Below, piece by piece: positions 1-9,069 of a stretch of DNA of 64,000 nt (position 1 is the stretch's first letter; the number at the start of each line of letters is the position of its first letter). The position numbers and the translations under genes are program-made. The notes beneath the pieces were generated by a model. That model was not told where the DNA came from and did not search any database. It saw nothing but the letters and a program-made list of their open reading frames with translations. Origin of the DNA: Streptomyces griseorubiginosus (GTDB taxonomy: Bacteria > Actinomycetota > Actinomycetes > Streptomycetales > Streptomycetaceae); the NCBI RefSeq assembly GCF_001514195.1, contig NZ_KQ948735.1, positions 1,167,413 to 1,231,412 on the forward strand, read 5' to 3'.

Positions 1-1
1 C

Positions 2-337
2 CTCGTGATGGGCCTCGCGGTCACGGGCATGCACTACACCGGCATGGCCGCTCTCAGCGTGCATGTGCACCGCACCGGTGCCCCGGTCGCGGGCGACTCC
101 CCGGCCTCCCTGCTGGCGCCCATGATGATCGGCCCGCTCGCCTTCCTGCTGCTCGCGGGTGTCGTCGTGATGTTCGATCCGCTGATGGTCATGGGCAAGC
201 CGGTCTGGTCACCCGCCGAGAACAAACCCGGCGTCCCGGCCCGAGAACTGGTCCACCACCCACCCGCCCGCCGCTCCCCGCTCCACCCCCGCCGAGACGT
301 GACGCACCGCGAATCCCGAACGCCCCAGAACCGTTGA
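2..337 (+). CDS. MHYT-domain integral membrane sensor protein, C-terminal part (partial)
   Basis: The gene enters from the left edge and ends with TGA at 335-337, so only the last 111 residues or so are present. The visible part contains the motif MGLAVTGMHYTGMAAL, the signature repeat of MHYT domains, which are predicted membrane sensors that may bind a metal or gas. A long hydrophobic segment follows (PMMIGPLAFLLLAGVVVMF) and then a short hydrophilic tail. In Streptomyces such proteins often consist of the MHYT membrane domain alone, which fits the short tail here with no GGDEF, EAL or kinase domain. The ligand cannot be told from the sequence. Confidence 0.8.
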   Translation, partial: LVMGLAVTGMHYTGMAALSVHVHRTGAPVAGDSPASLLAPMMIGPLAFLLLAGVVVMFDPLMVMGKPVWSPAENKPGVPARELVHHPPARRSPLHPRRDVTHRESRTPQNR

Positions 338-740
338 CCACCGGCCGGGCGCCACACGACGCCTGAGGGCCACTGGTCCAGTCGTCGGCCACGCCGAGGG
401 CAAAGGGAAGGCCCCTGCGGTAGCGGATCGGCGCCTCCGGGCGCCCCGGCTCGAGAGCCGGCCCCGTCCTCGCCTCGCCGAGAGGCCCGCACCGAGAACC
501 CGCGCTATCCGGAACCGTTGACCACCGGCCGGGCGCCACCCATGCCTGAGGGCCACTGGTCCAGTCGTCGGCCACGCCGAGGCCGGCAAAGGGGAGGCCC
601 CTGCGGCAGCGGATCGGCGCCTCCGGGCGCCCCGGCCCGAGAGCCGGCCCCCGTCCTCGCCTCGCCCCGCCGCCGGCCCCCCGTCCTCGCCTCGCCCTCG
701 CCGAGAGGCCCGCACCGAGAATCCCGCGCTATCCGGAACC
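331..740. repeat. Imperfect tandem duplication in the long uvrB upstream region
   Basis: Two consecutive copies of one sequence begin at 331 and 515, each opening with CCGTTGACCACCGGCCGGGC, and a third start (CCGCTGAG) lies at 739. Copy one is 184 bp. Copy two is 224 bp because it carries an internal duplication around GGCCCCCGTCCTCGCCTCGCC at about 640-700. Copies are near-identical with scattered substitutions. Open reading frames here on both strands follow the repeat and show no recognisable protein, so I treat 338-1030 as non-coding. Bases 750-1000 are a C-rich stretch in which I see nothing. Confidence 0.8.
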
Positions 741-1030
741 GCTGAGCCACAGCCCCGGCCCCATCGGCGTGTGCTGTCTCACCGCGCCGGCTGCCGCCGG
801 GACCACTGCCCGCAGCTCCAGCTGCCACCCGAAGCCGGCCCAAGGCTCCCAGCCGCCGGGCCCACGCCCCCGCCGCCCCCCCCGGAATTTCCGCCCCTCC
901 CCGCCGCCACCCGGACCCATGGCCCACGCCCCAGCCACCACCCCGGCCCGCTGCCCCGAGAACCGCTCCCCCCACCCCCGAAACCCCTGATCCGGCCGCG
1001 TTGTCAGTGGGGAGTCGTACGGTTGACTTC

Positions 1031-3178
1031 ATGCGGCCCGTTTCCCACATCGAACGTACGGTGGCGCCCTTCGAGGTCGTCAGCCCCTACCAGCCCAGCG
1101 GCGACCAGCCGGCGGCCATCGCCGACCTGGCCCGGCGCATCGAGGCAGGTGAGAAGGACGTCGTCCTGCTCGGCGCGACCGGTACCGGAAAGTCCGCCAC
1201 CACGGCGTGGATGATCGAGAAGCTCCAGCGCCCCACCCTCGTGATGGCCCCGAACAAGACCCTGGCCGCCCAGCTGGCCAACGAGTTCCGGGAGCTGCTG
1301 CCGAACAACGCGGTCGAGTACTTCGTCTCGTACTACGACTACTACCAGCCCGAGGCGTACGTCCCGCAGTCGGACACCTACATCGAGAAGGACTCCTCGA
1401 TCAACGAGGAGGTCGAGCGGCTGCGCCACTCCGCGACCAACTCGCTGCTCACCCGCAGGGACGTCGTCGTGGTTGCCTCGGTCTCCTGCATCTACGGCCT
1501 CGGCACCCCCCAGGAGTACGTGGACCGCATGGTCCCCCTCCGGGTCGGCGACGAAGTCGACCGCGACCAGCTGCTGCGCCGCTTCGTCGACATCCAGTAC
1601 ACGCGCAACGACCTCGCCTTCACCCGCGGCACCTTCCGCGTCCGCGGCGACACCATCGAGATCTTCCCGGTCTACGAGGAGCTCGCCGTCCGCATCGAGA
1701 TGTTCGGCGACGAGATCGAGGCCCTGTCCACCCTCCACCCGCTCACCGGCGAGATCATCAGCGACGACGAGCAGCTGTACGTCTTCCCGGCCTCCCACTA
1801 CGTCGCCGGCCCCGAGCGCATGGAGCGGGCCGTCAACGACATCGAGAAGGAGTTGGGAGAGCGCCTCGCCGAGCTGGAGAAGCAGGGCAAGCTTCTGGAG
1901 GCCCAGCGCCTGCGGATGCGCACCACCTACGACCTGGAGATGCTCCGCCAGATCGGCTCCTGCTCCGGCGTGGAGAACTACTCGATGCACTTCGACGGCC
2001 GCCTGCCCGGCTCCCCGCCGAACACCCTGCTCGACTACTTCCCGGACGACTTCCTCCTCGTCATCGACGAGTCGCACGTGACCGTGCCCCAGATCGGCGC
2101 CATGTACGAGGGCGACGCCTCCCGCAAGCGCACCCTCGTCGACCACGGCTTCCGGCTCCCCTCGGCCCTGGACAACCGCCCGCTGAAGTGGGAGGAGTTC
2201 ACCGAGCGCATCGGCCAGACCGTCTACCTGTCGGCGACGCCCGGCAAGTACGAGCTCTCGCGCGGGGACGGCGTCGTCGAGCAGATCATCCGCCCGACCG
2301 GCCTGGTCGACCCGGAGGTCGTCGTCAAGCCCACCGAGGGCCAGATCGACGACCTGGTGCACGAGATCCGCACCCGCACCGAGAAGGACGAACGGGTCCT
2401 GGTCACCACGCTCACCAAGAAGATGGCCGAGGACCTCACCGACTACTTCCTGGAGCTCGGCATCCAGGTCCGCTATCTGCACAGCGACGTCGACACCCTG
2501 CGCCGGGTGGAGCTGCTGCGCGAGCTGCGCTCCGGCGAGTTCGACGTCCTGGTCGGCATCAACCTCCTCCGGGAGGGCCTCGACCTGCCCGAGGTCTCCC
2601 TGGTCGCGATCCTCGACGCCGACAAGGAGGGATTCCTGCGCTCCGGCACCTCCCTGATCCAGACCATCGGCCGCGCGGCGCGCAATGTCTCCGGCCAGGT
2701 CCACATGTACGCCGACAAGATCACCCCGGCGATGGAGAAGGCCATCGACGAGACCAACCGCCGCCGGGAGAAGCAGGTCGCGTACAACCAGGAGCGGGGG
2801 ATCGACCCCCAGCCGCTCCGCAAGAAGATCAACGACATCGTCGCCCAGATCGCCCGCGAGGACGTGGACACCGAGCAGCTGCTCGGCTCCGGTTACCGCC
2901 AGGGCAAGGACGGCAAGGGAGCCAAGGCACCGGTGCCGGCCCTCGGCGGCAAGGCGGCGGGCACCAAGGGCGCCAAGGCCGCCAGGGGCAAGGCCGCCAA
3001 GGAGACCGTCCCTACGGACCGTCCCGCGGCCGAACTCACCGAGCAGATCGAGGAGATGACGGCCCGTATGCGTGCGGCCGCCGCCGACCTCCAGTTCGAG
3101 ATCGCCGCCCGGCTGCGGGACGAGGTCTCCGAGATGAAGAAGGAGCTCCGGCAGATGAAGGAGGCGGGCCTGGCCTGA
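1031..3178 (+). CDS. uvrB: Excinuclease ABC subunit UvrB
   Basis: DNA-damage-verifying helicase subunit of nucleotide excision repair; it is loaded by UvrA and recruits UvrC. The 715-residue product shows Walker A GATGTGKS at about 48-55, the damage-probing beta-hairpin region [15 protein letters not shown] near 100, the DESH Walker B box near 346, the C-terminal helicase motif QTIGRAARN near 545 and a UVR motif at about 669-700 that binds UvrC. Between helicase core and UVR motif lies a Lys/Ala/Gly-rich linker (about 620-665) that is longer than in proteobacterial UvrB. The ATG at 1031 is chosen because [16 protein letters not shown] is the usual Streptomyces amino terminus; a TTG at 1001 is in frame upstream. 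The first 30 codons of that longer frame have no conserved content. Confidence 0.97.
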   Translation: MRPVSHIERTVAPFEVVSPYQPSGDQPAAIADLARRIEAGEKDVVLLGATGTGKSATTAWMIEKLQRPTLVMAPNKTLAAQLANEFRELLPNNAVEYFVSYYDYYQPEAYVPQSDTYIEKDSSINEEVERLRHSATNSLLTRRDVVVVASVSCIYGLGTPQEYVDRMVPLRVGDEVDRDQLLRRFVDIQYTRNDLAFTRGTFRVRGDTIEIFPVYEELAVRIEMFGDEIEALSTLHPLTGEIISDDEQLYVFPASHYVAGPERMERAVNDIEKELGERLAELEKQGKLLEAQRLRMRTTYDLEMLRQIGSCSGVENYSMHFDGRLPGSPPNTLLDYFPDDFLLVIDESHVTVPQIGAMYEGDASRKRTLVDHGFRLPSALDNRPLKWEEFTERIGQTVYLSATPGKYELSRGDGVVEQIIRPTGLVDPEVVVKPTEGQIDDLVHEIRTRTEKDERVLVTTLTKKMAEDLTDYFLELGIQVRYLHSDVDTLRRVELLRELRSGEFDVLVGINLLREGLDLPEVSLVAILDADKEGFLRSGTSLIQTIGRAARNVSGQVHMYADKITPAMEKAIDETNRRREKQVAYNQERGIDPQPLRKKINDIVAQIAREDVDTEQLLGSGYRQGKDGKGAKAPVPALGGKAAGTKGAKAARGKAAKETVPTDRPAAELTEQIEEMTARMRAAAADLQFEIAARLRDEVSEMKKELRQMKEAGLA

Positions 3179-3308
3179 CCTCATCGCACTGTGTTGCAAG
3201 ACCGACACAAAGTGCGCTCCGGGGTGCGTCACCGGCCGGGGCGCTGCGTAGGGTGCTGGGCAACCGCGGGCGCCGCGGCAACAGGGGACATCGAGAGGGG
3301 TTCGGCGC

Positions 3309-3887
3309 GTGACCGTCAACATGACCAAGGGTCAGGCCATCAGCCTGCAGAAGAACGACGGAGGCAGCCTGACCGCGGTGCGCATGGGCCTCGGCTGGCA
3401 GGCGGCTCCCCGCCGCGGCCTGTTCGGCTCGCGCACCCGGGAGGTCGACCTCGACGCGTCCGCCGTCCTGTTCGCGGACAAGCAGCCCGTCGACGTCGTC
3501 TTCTTCCGCCACCTGGTGAGCGACGACGGCTCGGTCAAGCACACCGGTGACAACCTCGTCGGCGGCGCCGGCCAGGGCGGGGACGACGAGTCGATCCTCG
3601 TCGACCTGGCTCGCGTCCCGGTCCACATCGACCAGATCGTCTTCACCGTGAACTCCTTCACGGGCCAGACCTTCCAGGAGGTGCAGAACGCGTTCTGCCG
3701 TCTGGTCGACGAGACCAACGGCCAGGAACTGGCCCGCTACACCCTTGCCGGCGGCGGCTCCTACACCGCCCAGATCATGGCGAAGGTGCACCGGACGGGA
3801 CCGGCCTGGACGATGACGGCCCTCGGCACCCCCGCCAACGGCCGCACCTTCCAGGACCTGATGCCGGCGATCCTGCCGCACCTGTAG
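3309..3887 (+). CDS. TerD-family protein (tellurium resistance/calcium-binding stress protein)
   Basis: A 192-residue single-domain TerD protein: MTKGQAISLQKNDGG at the amino end, VDLDASA near 45, then GGAGQGGDDESI at about 85-96, where acidic residues form the Ca2+ site in TerD structures, and the family-typical NSFTGQTFQEVQNAFCRL. Starts at GTG with GAGAGG about 9 bases upstream. It leads a group of three ter-type genes (TerD, TerD/FtsK-like fusion, TerC) facing the same way. Family knowledge places TerD proteins on the inner face of the membrane in metal and chemical stress responses; the exact activity is unknown. A TAGGGT hexamer at 3249-3254 could be the -10 of its promoter, but the -35 is weak. 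Confidence 0.93.
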   Translation: MTVNMTKGQAISLQKNDGGSLTAVRMGLGWQAAPRRGLFGSRTREVDLDASAVLFADKQPVDVVFFRHLVSDDGSVKHTGDNLVGGAGQGGDDESILVDLARVPVHIDQIVFTVNSFTGQTFQEVQNAFCRLVDETNGQELARYTLAGGGSYTAQIMAKVHRTGPAWTMTALGTPANGRTFQDLMPAILPHL

Positions 3888-3939
3888 ACGGCCGCCGAGC
3901 GGCACCCGACCGACACCACGAACACAGGGGGGCAGGGCG

Positions 3940-6162
3940 ATGACGGCCGAGCTGGTGCGGGGGCAGAACCACCCGCTTTCTCAGGCCCGTCTCGAGATCC
4001 GGATCGCGGCCGGCACGCCGGTCGTGGCCGCTGCCACGCTCGGCGACGAGCAGGGCAGGGTGCCCGGCGCCGAATGGGTCGTCCATCCCGGCGCACCCAC
4101 CCTGCCGGGTCTGGAGGTCTCCCGGCAGGCGGCCGCCGACCACCGGCTCGCGGTCGACCTGGGTGCCGTGCCGGAGGCCGTCCACCGGGTCCATGTGCTG
4201 CTCGCCCTGCCCGCGGCGGGCGGCCCCGTGAGCTTCGGTGCCGTGGCCGCCCCGTTCGTCGCGGTCACCGGCCTGGACGGCACCGAGCTCGTCAGCTACA
4301 CCCTCGTCGGCCTGGACGCCGAGTCTGCGGTCGTCGCGCTGGAACTCTACCGCCGACAGGGCGCCTGGAAGGTGCGCGCGGTGGGCCAGGGCTACGCGGG
4401 CGGCCTCGCCGAACTCCTCGGCGACCAGGGCCTTCCCCAGCCCCACCAGCTCGCGAGCGGCATCCACGAGGCGGTGGCCCGGAGCCTGGCCCGCGCGGTG
4501 CCGATGCCCCCGCCCCTCACGGCCGACGCCGACCGCGCCCGGCAGGCGGCCACACCGGCACCGGGCCCGGAGCAGGGCTCGACCACGGCCCAGGGCGCCC
4601 CCGGCGCCGTATCGCCGCAGCCGCCGCTGTCGCCGTACGGCACCCAACCGCCCGGCACCCCGGCGCAACCCGTACCTCCCCACGGCGGCCCGGCGTCCGG
4701 CTCCCCGCAGCCGATGTCGCCCCACGGCAACCCGGCCCCCGGAACGCCCATGCCCCAGCCCGGCTCCCCCTACGGCCCGCCCCCCGCGGCCGGCGGGCCG
4801 CAGCCCGGACACGGCGGCCAAGGAACCTCGGAATTCGGCGACCAGGGAGCCTCGGGACACGGCGGTCAGGGAGCGTCGGAATACGGCGGCCAAGGAGCTT
4901 CGGACGCCTCCGCTGCCCAGCCGTCCGCGCCCACCGTGGGCGGCCCGATCGACTACAGCCACCCGCGGCGCCAGAACGCCGCCCCACCGCCGCCCCCGCC
5001 CACCGCGCCTCCCGCCCCGCCCGGGCAGCCCGCGCCGCCCGTCGCCGGGGACGCGACCGGGTGGTCCATGGACGAGCGGCTCTACAACCAGGTGTGGGGC
5101 ATGTTCGAGGACCTGGCCCGCTCCACGGCGGCGTACCGCAGCGCCGTGGACTTCGCCGACTCGCGGATGGAGAAGGAACTCGACGCGGCCCTCGCCGACC
5201 CCCGCAGCCGGATCAGTGGACAGGGCGATGCCGCACGGGAGGCGGCCCGTGCCAAGCAGGCCCAGCTCGTCGAACAGGCCCGCGCGGTCTACGACCGGGA
5301 TCTGGACCAGCTCATGGCCGAGTCCGAGGTGGTCGAGCCCGCCCTGCCGCCCGCGTACGCCCGCTGGGACAACCCGGTCTGGCACGGCTACCGGGTGCCC
5401 TTCGAGGTCCCCATGGCCGTGCGGCTGGGGGATCTGCATCTGCCCGAGTGCCCGGAGCTGCTGATCCCGATGCTGGTCCGGCTGCCGCTGGAGCGCGGTC
5501 TGTGGATCGACAGCGGGGCCGCCGGATCGCTCGACGGCTCGTTCCTCGACGCCCACGAGCTGCACCGGCTCGCGATGGACACGGCCGTGGCGCTCGCGGC
5601 CCGGCTGATCGCCGTGCACCCCGCCGGTGACTTCACCCTGCACGTCATCGATCCGGCCGGCTCCGGTGCCCAGGCGCTCGCGCCGCTTTCGCGGGCCGGT
5701 GTGCTCGCCGCTCCGCCCGCCGTAGGCGCGGCGGGCGTGGCCGAGATCCTCGCGCGGCTGACCCAGCGCGTCGACCTCGTCCAGATGGCGATCCGCGGCG
5801 GCGCGGCCGACTCCCTCCCGCCCGGAGTGGACGCCTCCGAGCAGCTTTTGATCGTCAACGACTTCCCGCACGGCTTCGACGACCGGGCGGTGACCCAGCT
5901 GCGCTACCTCGCGGACGAGGGCCCGTCCGTCGGCGTCCACCTGATGATGGTCGCGGACCGTGAGGAGGCCTCCGCCTACGGCCCCCTCCTGGACCCGCTG
6001 TGGCGCTCGCTGATGCGCCTGACCCCGGTGCCCGACGATCACCTCGCCGACCCCTGGGTCGGGCACGCCTGGACCTTCGAGCCCGCCCTGGCCCCGCCCG
6101 GCAGCCAGGTGCTCCAGCAGGTCCTGACCCAGGTCGCAGCCGCCCGCACCAAGTACTCGTAA
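3940..6162 (+). CDS. TerD domain fused by a Pro-rich linker to an FtsK-like domain lacking a P-loop
   Basis: 740 residues in three parts. Residues 1-180 are a divergent TerD-like domain (LSQARLEIRI; VSYTLVGLDAESAVVALELY). Residues about 185-375 are a Pro/Gly/Gln-rich, probably disordered linker with a short repeat of the type GGQGASE at 291-323. Residues about 376-738 begin with a charged helical stretch and continue with the strand pattern of FtsK/SpoIIIE/HerA-type ATPases (LLIPMLVRLPLERGLWIDS, LHVIDPAGSG, LLIVNDFPHGFDD near 636, VGVHLMMVADRE). The site where Walker A should be (WIDSGAAGSLD) has no GK[ST], so ATP binding there is unlikely. Sits 52 bp after the first terD. Function unknown; the FtsK-like assignment rests on pattern recognition. 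Confidence 0.75.
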   Translation: MTAELVRGQNHPLSQARLEIRIAAGTPVVAAATLGDEQGRVPGAEWVVHPGAPTLPGLEVSRQAAADHRLAVDLGAVPEAVHRVHVLLALPAAGGPVSFGAVAAPFVAVTGLDGTELVSYTLVGLDAESAVVALELYRRQGAWKVRAVGQGYAGGLAELLGDQGLPQPHQLASGIHEAVARSLARAVPMPPPLTADADRARQAATPAPGPEQGSTTAQGAPGAVSPQPPLSPYGTQPPGTPAQPVPPHGGPASGSPQPMSPHGNPAPGTPMPQPGSPYGPPPAAGGPQPGHGGQGTSEFGDQGASGHGGQGASEYGGQGASDASAAQPSAPTVGGPIDYSHPRRQNAAPPPPPPTAPPAPPGQPAPPVAGDATGWSMDERLYNQVWGMFEDLARSTAAYRSAVDFADSRMEKELDAALADPRSRISGQGDAAREAARAKQAQLVEQARAVYDRDLDQLMAESEVVEPALPPAYARWDNPVWHGYRVPFEVPMAVRLGDLHLPECPELLIPMLVRLPLERGLWIDSGAAGSLDGSFLDAHELHRLAMDTAVALAARLIAVHPAGDFTLHVIDPAGSGAQALAPLSRAGVLAAPPAVGAAGVAEILARLTQRVDLVQMAIRGGAADSLPPGVDASEQLLIVNDFPHGFDDRAVTQLRYLADEGPSVGVHLMMVADREEASAYGPLLDPLWRSLMRLTPVPDDHLADPWVGHAWTFEPALAPPGSQVLQQVLTQVAAARTKYS

Positions 6163-6227
6163 AGGCTCCCTGAGCTGCTTATTTGACTTTTACTTTGCCA
6201 ATCCCTTTACCTTTCCTTGGTGATTGG

Positions 6228-6345
6228 GTACCGTTGAGGGCACGGAGGGGAGTACTCCCTGTCGACTGCGGCGTACCCGTCAATACGGATCAGGCCTGAT
6301 CCCGGGGCGTCGACCCACCGTGGGTGGAGGAGACCTCCGGCAGCG
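6228..6345 (+). ncRNA. yybP-ykoY (manganese) riboswitch in the terC leader
   Basis: The 226-bp leader of the TerC gene contains the two conserved internal loops of this class in the right order: GGGGAGTA at 6247-6254 and CCGTCAATACGG at 6277-6288. A GACCTCCGGC segment at 6332-6341 fits the closing side. The intervening sequence can form hairpins (GGATCAGGCCTGATCC at 6287-6302). yybP-ykoY RNAs bind Mn2+ and typically precede TerC-family or P-type ATPase genes, which is the arrangement here. A TTGACT hexamer at 6183-6188 in an unusually AT-rich patch may be part of the promoter. Edges are approximate. Confidence 0.82.
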
Positions 6346-6388
6346 CGACGACGCTGGTTACTTGCCGTTACGTATTGCCGGAGGAACT

Positions 6389-7390
6389 GTGGACGTTTCC
6401 GTGACCCTGTGGGTCCTGACCGTCGTGGGCCTCGCCGCCCTCATCGCGGTCGACTTCTTCATCGGCCGCAAGCCGCACGACGTGTCCATCAAGGAAGCGG
6501 GCATCTGGACCGTCGTCTGGATCGCCCTGGCCGGACTCTTCGGCCTCGGACTGCTGATCTTCGGCGGTGGCCAGGCCGGCGGAGAGTTCTTCGCGGGCTT
6601 CATCACCGAGAAGTCCCTGAGCGTGGACAACCTCTTCGTCTTCGTCCTGATCATGGCGAAGTTCGCGGTGCCCTCGCAGTACCAGCAGCGGGTCCTGCTC
6701 GTCGGTGTCCTCATAGCCCTGGTGCTGCGCGCGATCTTCATCGCCGCCGGCGCCGCGATCCTCGCCAGCTTCGCCTGGGTGTTCTACATCTTCGGCGCCT
6801 TCCTCATCTGGACCGCCTGGAAGCTCATCCAGGAGGCCCGCGCCGACGAGGAGGACGAGGAGTTCGAGGAGAACAAGCTGCTCAAGGCCGCTGAGCGCCG
6901 GTTCGGTGTCGCTGACCGCTACCACGGCACCAAGCTGTGGATCGAGGAGAACGGCAAGCGGGTCATGACCCCGATGCTGGTCGTGATGCTCGCCATCGGC
7001 ACCACCGACGTGCTCTTCGCGCTCGACTCGATCCCCGCGATCTTCGGCCTGACCCAGGACCCGTACATCGTCTTCACGGCCAACGCGTTCGCCCTGATGG
7101 GTCTGCGCCAGCTGTACTTCCTCATCGGCGGCCTGCTGAAGAAGCTGGTCCACCTCAGCTACGGCCTGTCGATCATCCTCGGCTTCATCGGCGTCAAGCT
7201 GGTGCTGCACGCCCTGCACGAGTCCGGGGTCCACGTCCCCGAGATCAGCATTCCGGTCTCCCTCGGCGTGATCTGCTCGGTCCTGATCGTGACCACGCTC
7301 ACCAGCCTCCGTGCCTCCAGGAAGCAGGCGGCGGCCGAGGCGGCGCGAGCGGAGAGCGAAGGCGCTCCGAAGGACAGCATCGAGGCCTGA
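6389..7390 (+). CDS. TerC-family integral membrane protein, probable manganese exporter
   Basis: 333-residue polytopic membrane protein with about eight hydrophobic segments and the conserved acidic residues of TerC within them: IAVDFFIG in segment one, EKSLSVDNLFVFVLI, and IGTTDVLFALDSIPAIFGL. A charged cytosolic loop (EARADEEDEEFEENK) divides the two halves. Start chosen at GTG 6389, preceded by GGAGGA at 6380-6385; reading upstream would translate the riboswitch. Family members and the upstream Mn2+ riboswitch suggest Mn2+ efflux, possibly loading exported metalloenzymes, rather than tellurite resistance itself. The carboxyl end is Ala/Glu-rich. A terminator-like hairpin follows. Confidence 0.92.
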   Translation: MDVSVTLWVLTVVGLAALIAVDFFIGRKPHDVSIKEAGIWTVVWIALAGLFGLGLLIFGGGQAGGEFFAGFITEKSLSVDNLFVFVLIMAKFAVPSQYQQRVLLVGVLIALVLRAIFIAAGAAILASFAWVFYIFGAFLIWTAWKLIQEARADEEDEEFEENKLLKAAERRFGVADRYHGTKLWIEENGKRVMTPMLVVMLAIGTTDVLFALDSIPAIFGLTQDPYIVFTANAFALMGLRQLYFLIGGLLKKLVHLSYGLSIILGFIGVKLVLHALHESGVHVPEISIPVSLGVICSVLIVTTLTSLRASRKQAAAEAARAESEGAPKDSIEA

Positions 7391-7415
7391 CCCCGGTCGG
7401 CGTAGGAAGAACCAC

Positions 7416-7460
7416 CACCGGGAGCAGTGCGCGGCGAATTGCCGGTCACCGCTCCCGGTG
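7416..7460 (+). terminator. Hairpin terminator after the TerC gene
   Basis: CACCGGGAGC at 7416-7425 pairs perfectly with GCTCCCGGTG at 7451-7460 across a 25-base loop and is followed by CTTGTTTGG. It lies between the TerC gene and the next open frame. Confidence 0.55.
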
Positions 7461-7520
7461 CTTGTTTGGTCGAGGAGCGCGTACCCCGGCCCGGGGACGC
7501 CGTGGCCGGCTGGAGACCCC

Positions 7521-7823
7521 ATGAAGTTCGTGCAGATCATCGGCTTCGCGACCGAGCGCCTGGAGGAGATGCAGCAGCTGATGGAGGAGGCGGGGCAGCG
7601 CAACGAGGGCCGGACGGGCGGCCCCACCCACCGCATGCTCCTGAAGGACCGCGACAAGCCCAACCACTACCTGGCGGTGATCGAGTTCGAGTCGTACGAG
7701 GAGGCCATGCGCAACAGCGCCGACCCCGAGACGAGCAAACTGGCGGAACAGCTGGGCGCGCTGAGCTTCGGCGAGCGCGTGTACACCAACTGCGACGTCC
7801 TGGAATCGGGCGACCTCAAGTAG
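7521..7823 (+). CDS. Small conserved protein, ferredoxin-like/dimeric barrel type
   Basis: 100 residues from ATG 7521 (MKFVQIIGFATERLEEMQQL) with the alternating strand-helix pattern of small alpha-beta dimeric proteins: strand MKFVQIIGF, helix ERLEEMQQLMEEAG, strand NHYLAVIEF, helix YEEAMRNSADPETSKLAEQLGAL. This resembles the antibiotic-biosynthesis-monooxygenase fold, but no catalytic residue can be named. It is immediately followed (1-bp overlap) by the antiporter gene, so the two are probably co-transcribed. The ribosome binding site is weak (TGGAGA). I do not know its function. Confidence 0.8.
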   Translation: MKFVQIIGFATERLEEMQQLMEEAGQRNEGRTGGPTHRMLLKDRDKPNHYLAVIEFESYEEAMRNSADPETSKLAEQLGALSFGERVYTNCDVLESGDLK

Positions 7824-8914
7824 TGCGGGCTCAACTGGTTCAACGCTGGACGTCCGTCGTGCCCGGGCTCGCGGTCGTCCTGCTGGTGTTCACCTGGGGT
7901 CGCGATCTGCCCGGCGCGGTCGTGGCGCTCGTGACCCTGGTGCTCGCCGGAGCCGTGCTCGCGGCCGTGCACCACGCCGAGGTGGTGGCCCACCGGGTCG
8001 GTGAACCCTTCGGCTCGCTCGTTCTCGCCGTCGCCGTCACCATCATCGAGGTCGCCCTGATCGTCACCCTGATGGCCGACGGCGGCGACAAGAGTTCCAC
8101 CCTGGCCAGGGACACCGTGTTCGCGGCCGTGATGATCACCTGCAACGGCATCGTCGGCATCAGCCTCCTGGTGGCCTCACTGCGCCACGGCACCGCCGTC
8201 TTCAACCCCGAGGGCACCGGCGCCGCCCTCGCCACGGTCGCCACCCTGGCCACCCTCAGCCTGGTCCTGCCGACCTTCACGACCAGCAAACCGGGCCCGG
8301 AGTTCTCCACCACACAGCTGACCTTCGCCGCGCTGTCCTCGCTGGTGCTCTACGGCCTGTTCGTGGCGACCCAGACCGTGCGGCACCGCGACTACTTCCT
8401 CCCGATCACCCACCAGGGCGAGCTGATCACGGCCGACGACCACGCCGAGGTCCCCACCGCCCGGACCGCGCTGATCAGCCTGGGTCTGCTGGGGCTGGCC
8501 CTGATCGGCGTGGTCGGCCTCGCCAAGGGCGTCTCGCCGACCATCGAGTCCGGGGTGGCCAAGGCGGGCCTCCCGCACGCCGTCGTCGGTGTGATCATCG
8601 CCCTGCTGGTGCTGCTCCCCGAGACGATCGCGGCCCTGCGCTCCGCCCGCCGGGACCGGGTGCAGACCAGCCTCAACCTCGCCCTCGGTTCCGCCATGGC
8701 CAGCATCGGCCTGACCATCCCCGCGGTCGCCCTGGCGTCCGTGTGGCTCTCCGGACCGCTCGTCCTCGGCCTGGGTGCCACCCACATGGTGCTGCTGGCC
8801 CTGACCGTCGTGGTGAGCTCGCTGACCGTGGTCCCGGGCCGGGCCACCCCGCTCCAGGGCGGCGTCCACCTGGTGCTGTTCGCGGCCTATCTGGAGCTGG
8901 CCATCAATCCGTAG
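7823..8914 (+). CDS. Ca2+/H+ antiporter, ChaA/CaCA family
   Basis: 363 residues, about ten or eleven membrane segments. The two alpha-repeats that form the ion site are visible: GEPFGSLVLAVAVTIIEVAL at about 61-80 and LLPETIAALRSARRDRVQ near 268, with the second-repeat continuation TSLNLALGSAMASIGLTIP. Each contains the conserved membrane glutamate. A cytosolic loop (TQTVRHRDYFLPITHQGE) separates the halves. GTG at 7823 overlaps the last base of the preceding TAG stop, which decides the start. The cytosolic acidic regulatory region of Na+/Ca2+ exchangers is absent, as expected for bacterial H+-coupled forms. Confidence 0.9.
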   Translation: MRAQLVQRWTSVVPGLAVVLLVFTWGRDLPGAVVALVTLVLAGAVLAAVHHAEVVAHRVGEPFGSLVLAVAVTIIEVALIVTLMADGGDKSSTLARDTVFAAVMITCNGIVGISLLVASLRHGTAVFNPEGTGAALATVATLATLSLVLPTFTTSKPGPEFSTTQLTFAALSSLVLYGLFVATQTVRHRDYFLPITHQGELITADDHAEVPTARTALISLGLLGLALIGVVGLAKGVSPTIESGVAKAGLPHAVVGVIIALLVLLPETIAALRSARRDRVQTSLNLALGSAMASIGLTIPAVALASVWLSGPLVLGLGATHMVLLALTVVVSSLTVVPGRATPLQGGVHLVLFAAYLELAINP

Positions 8915-9069
8915 CACCCGGAGCCCGCGTCGACCCGTCGAGTCCAGAGCCGGATCCGGCACCACCGGGGGCACCGGCCGTGTGTCCGGCAGCGACGCGA
9001 AGCACCCGGGGCTGAGCAGCGCGCGAACCACCCGAAGCGGCCGGCATCCACGGGGGCGCGCGGGTGGCA

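Noticed and set aside
34..1050. Several overlapping minus- and plus-strand frames between 34 and 1050
   Set aside because: They sit in the tandem duplication, change frame across copies, and translate to Arg/Gly/Pro-rich low-complexity sequence.
3190..3215. Hairpin after uvrB (CGCACT...AGTGCG) as a terminator
   Set aside because: Arms are only six bases and there is no T-run; read-through into the TerD gene is possible.
1004..3328. A 774-codon reading frame on the minus strand opposite uvrB
   Set aside because: It mirrors uvrB codon for codon (high GC third positions create antisense frames), has no domain, and lies entirely over a certain gene.
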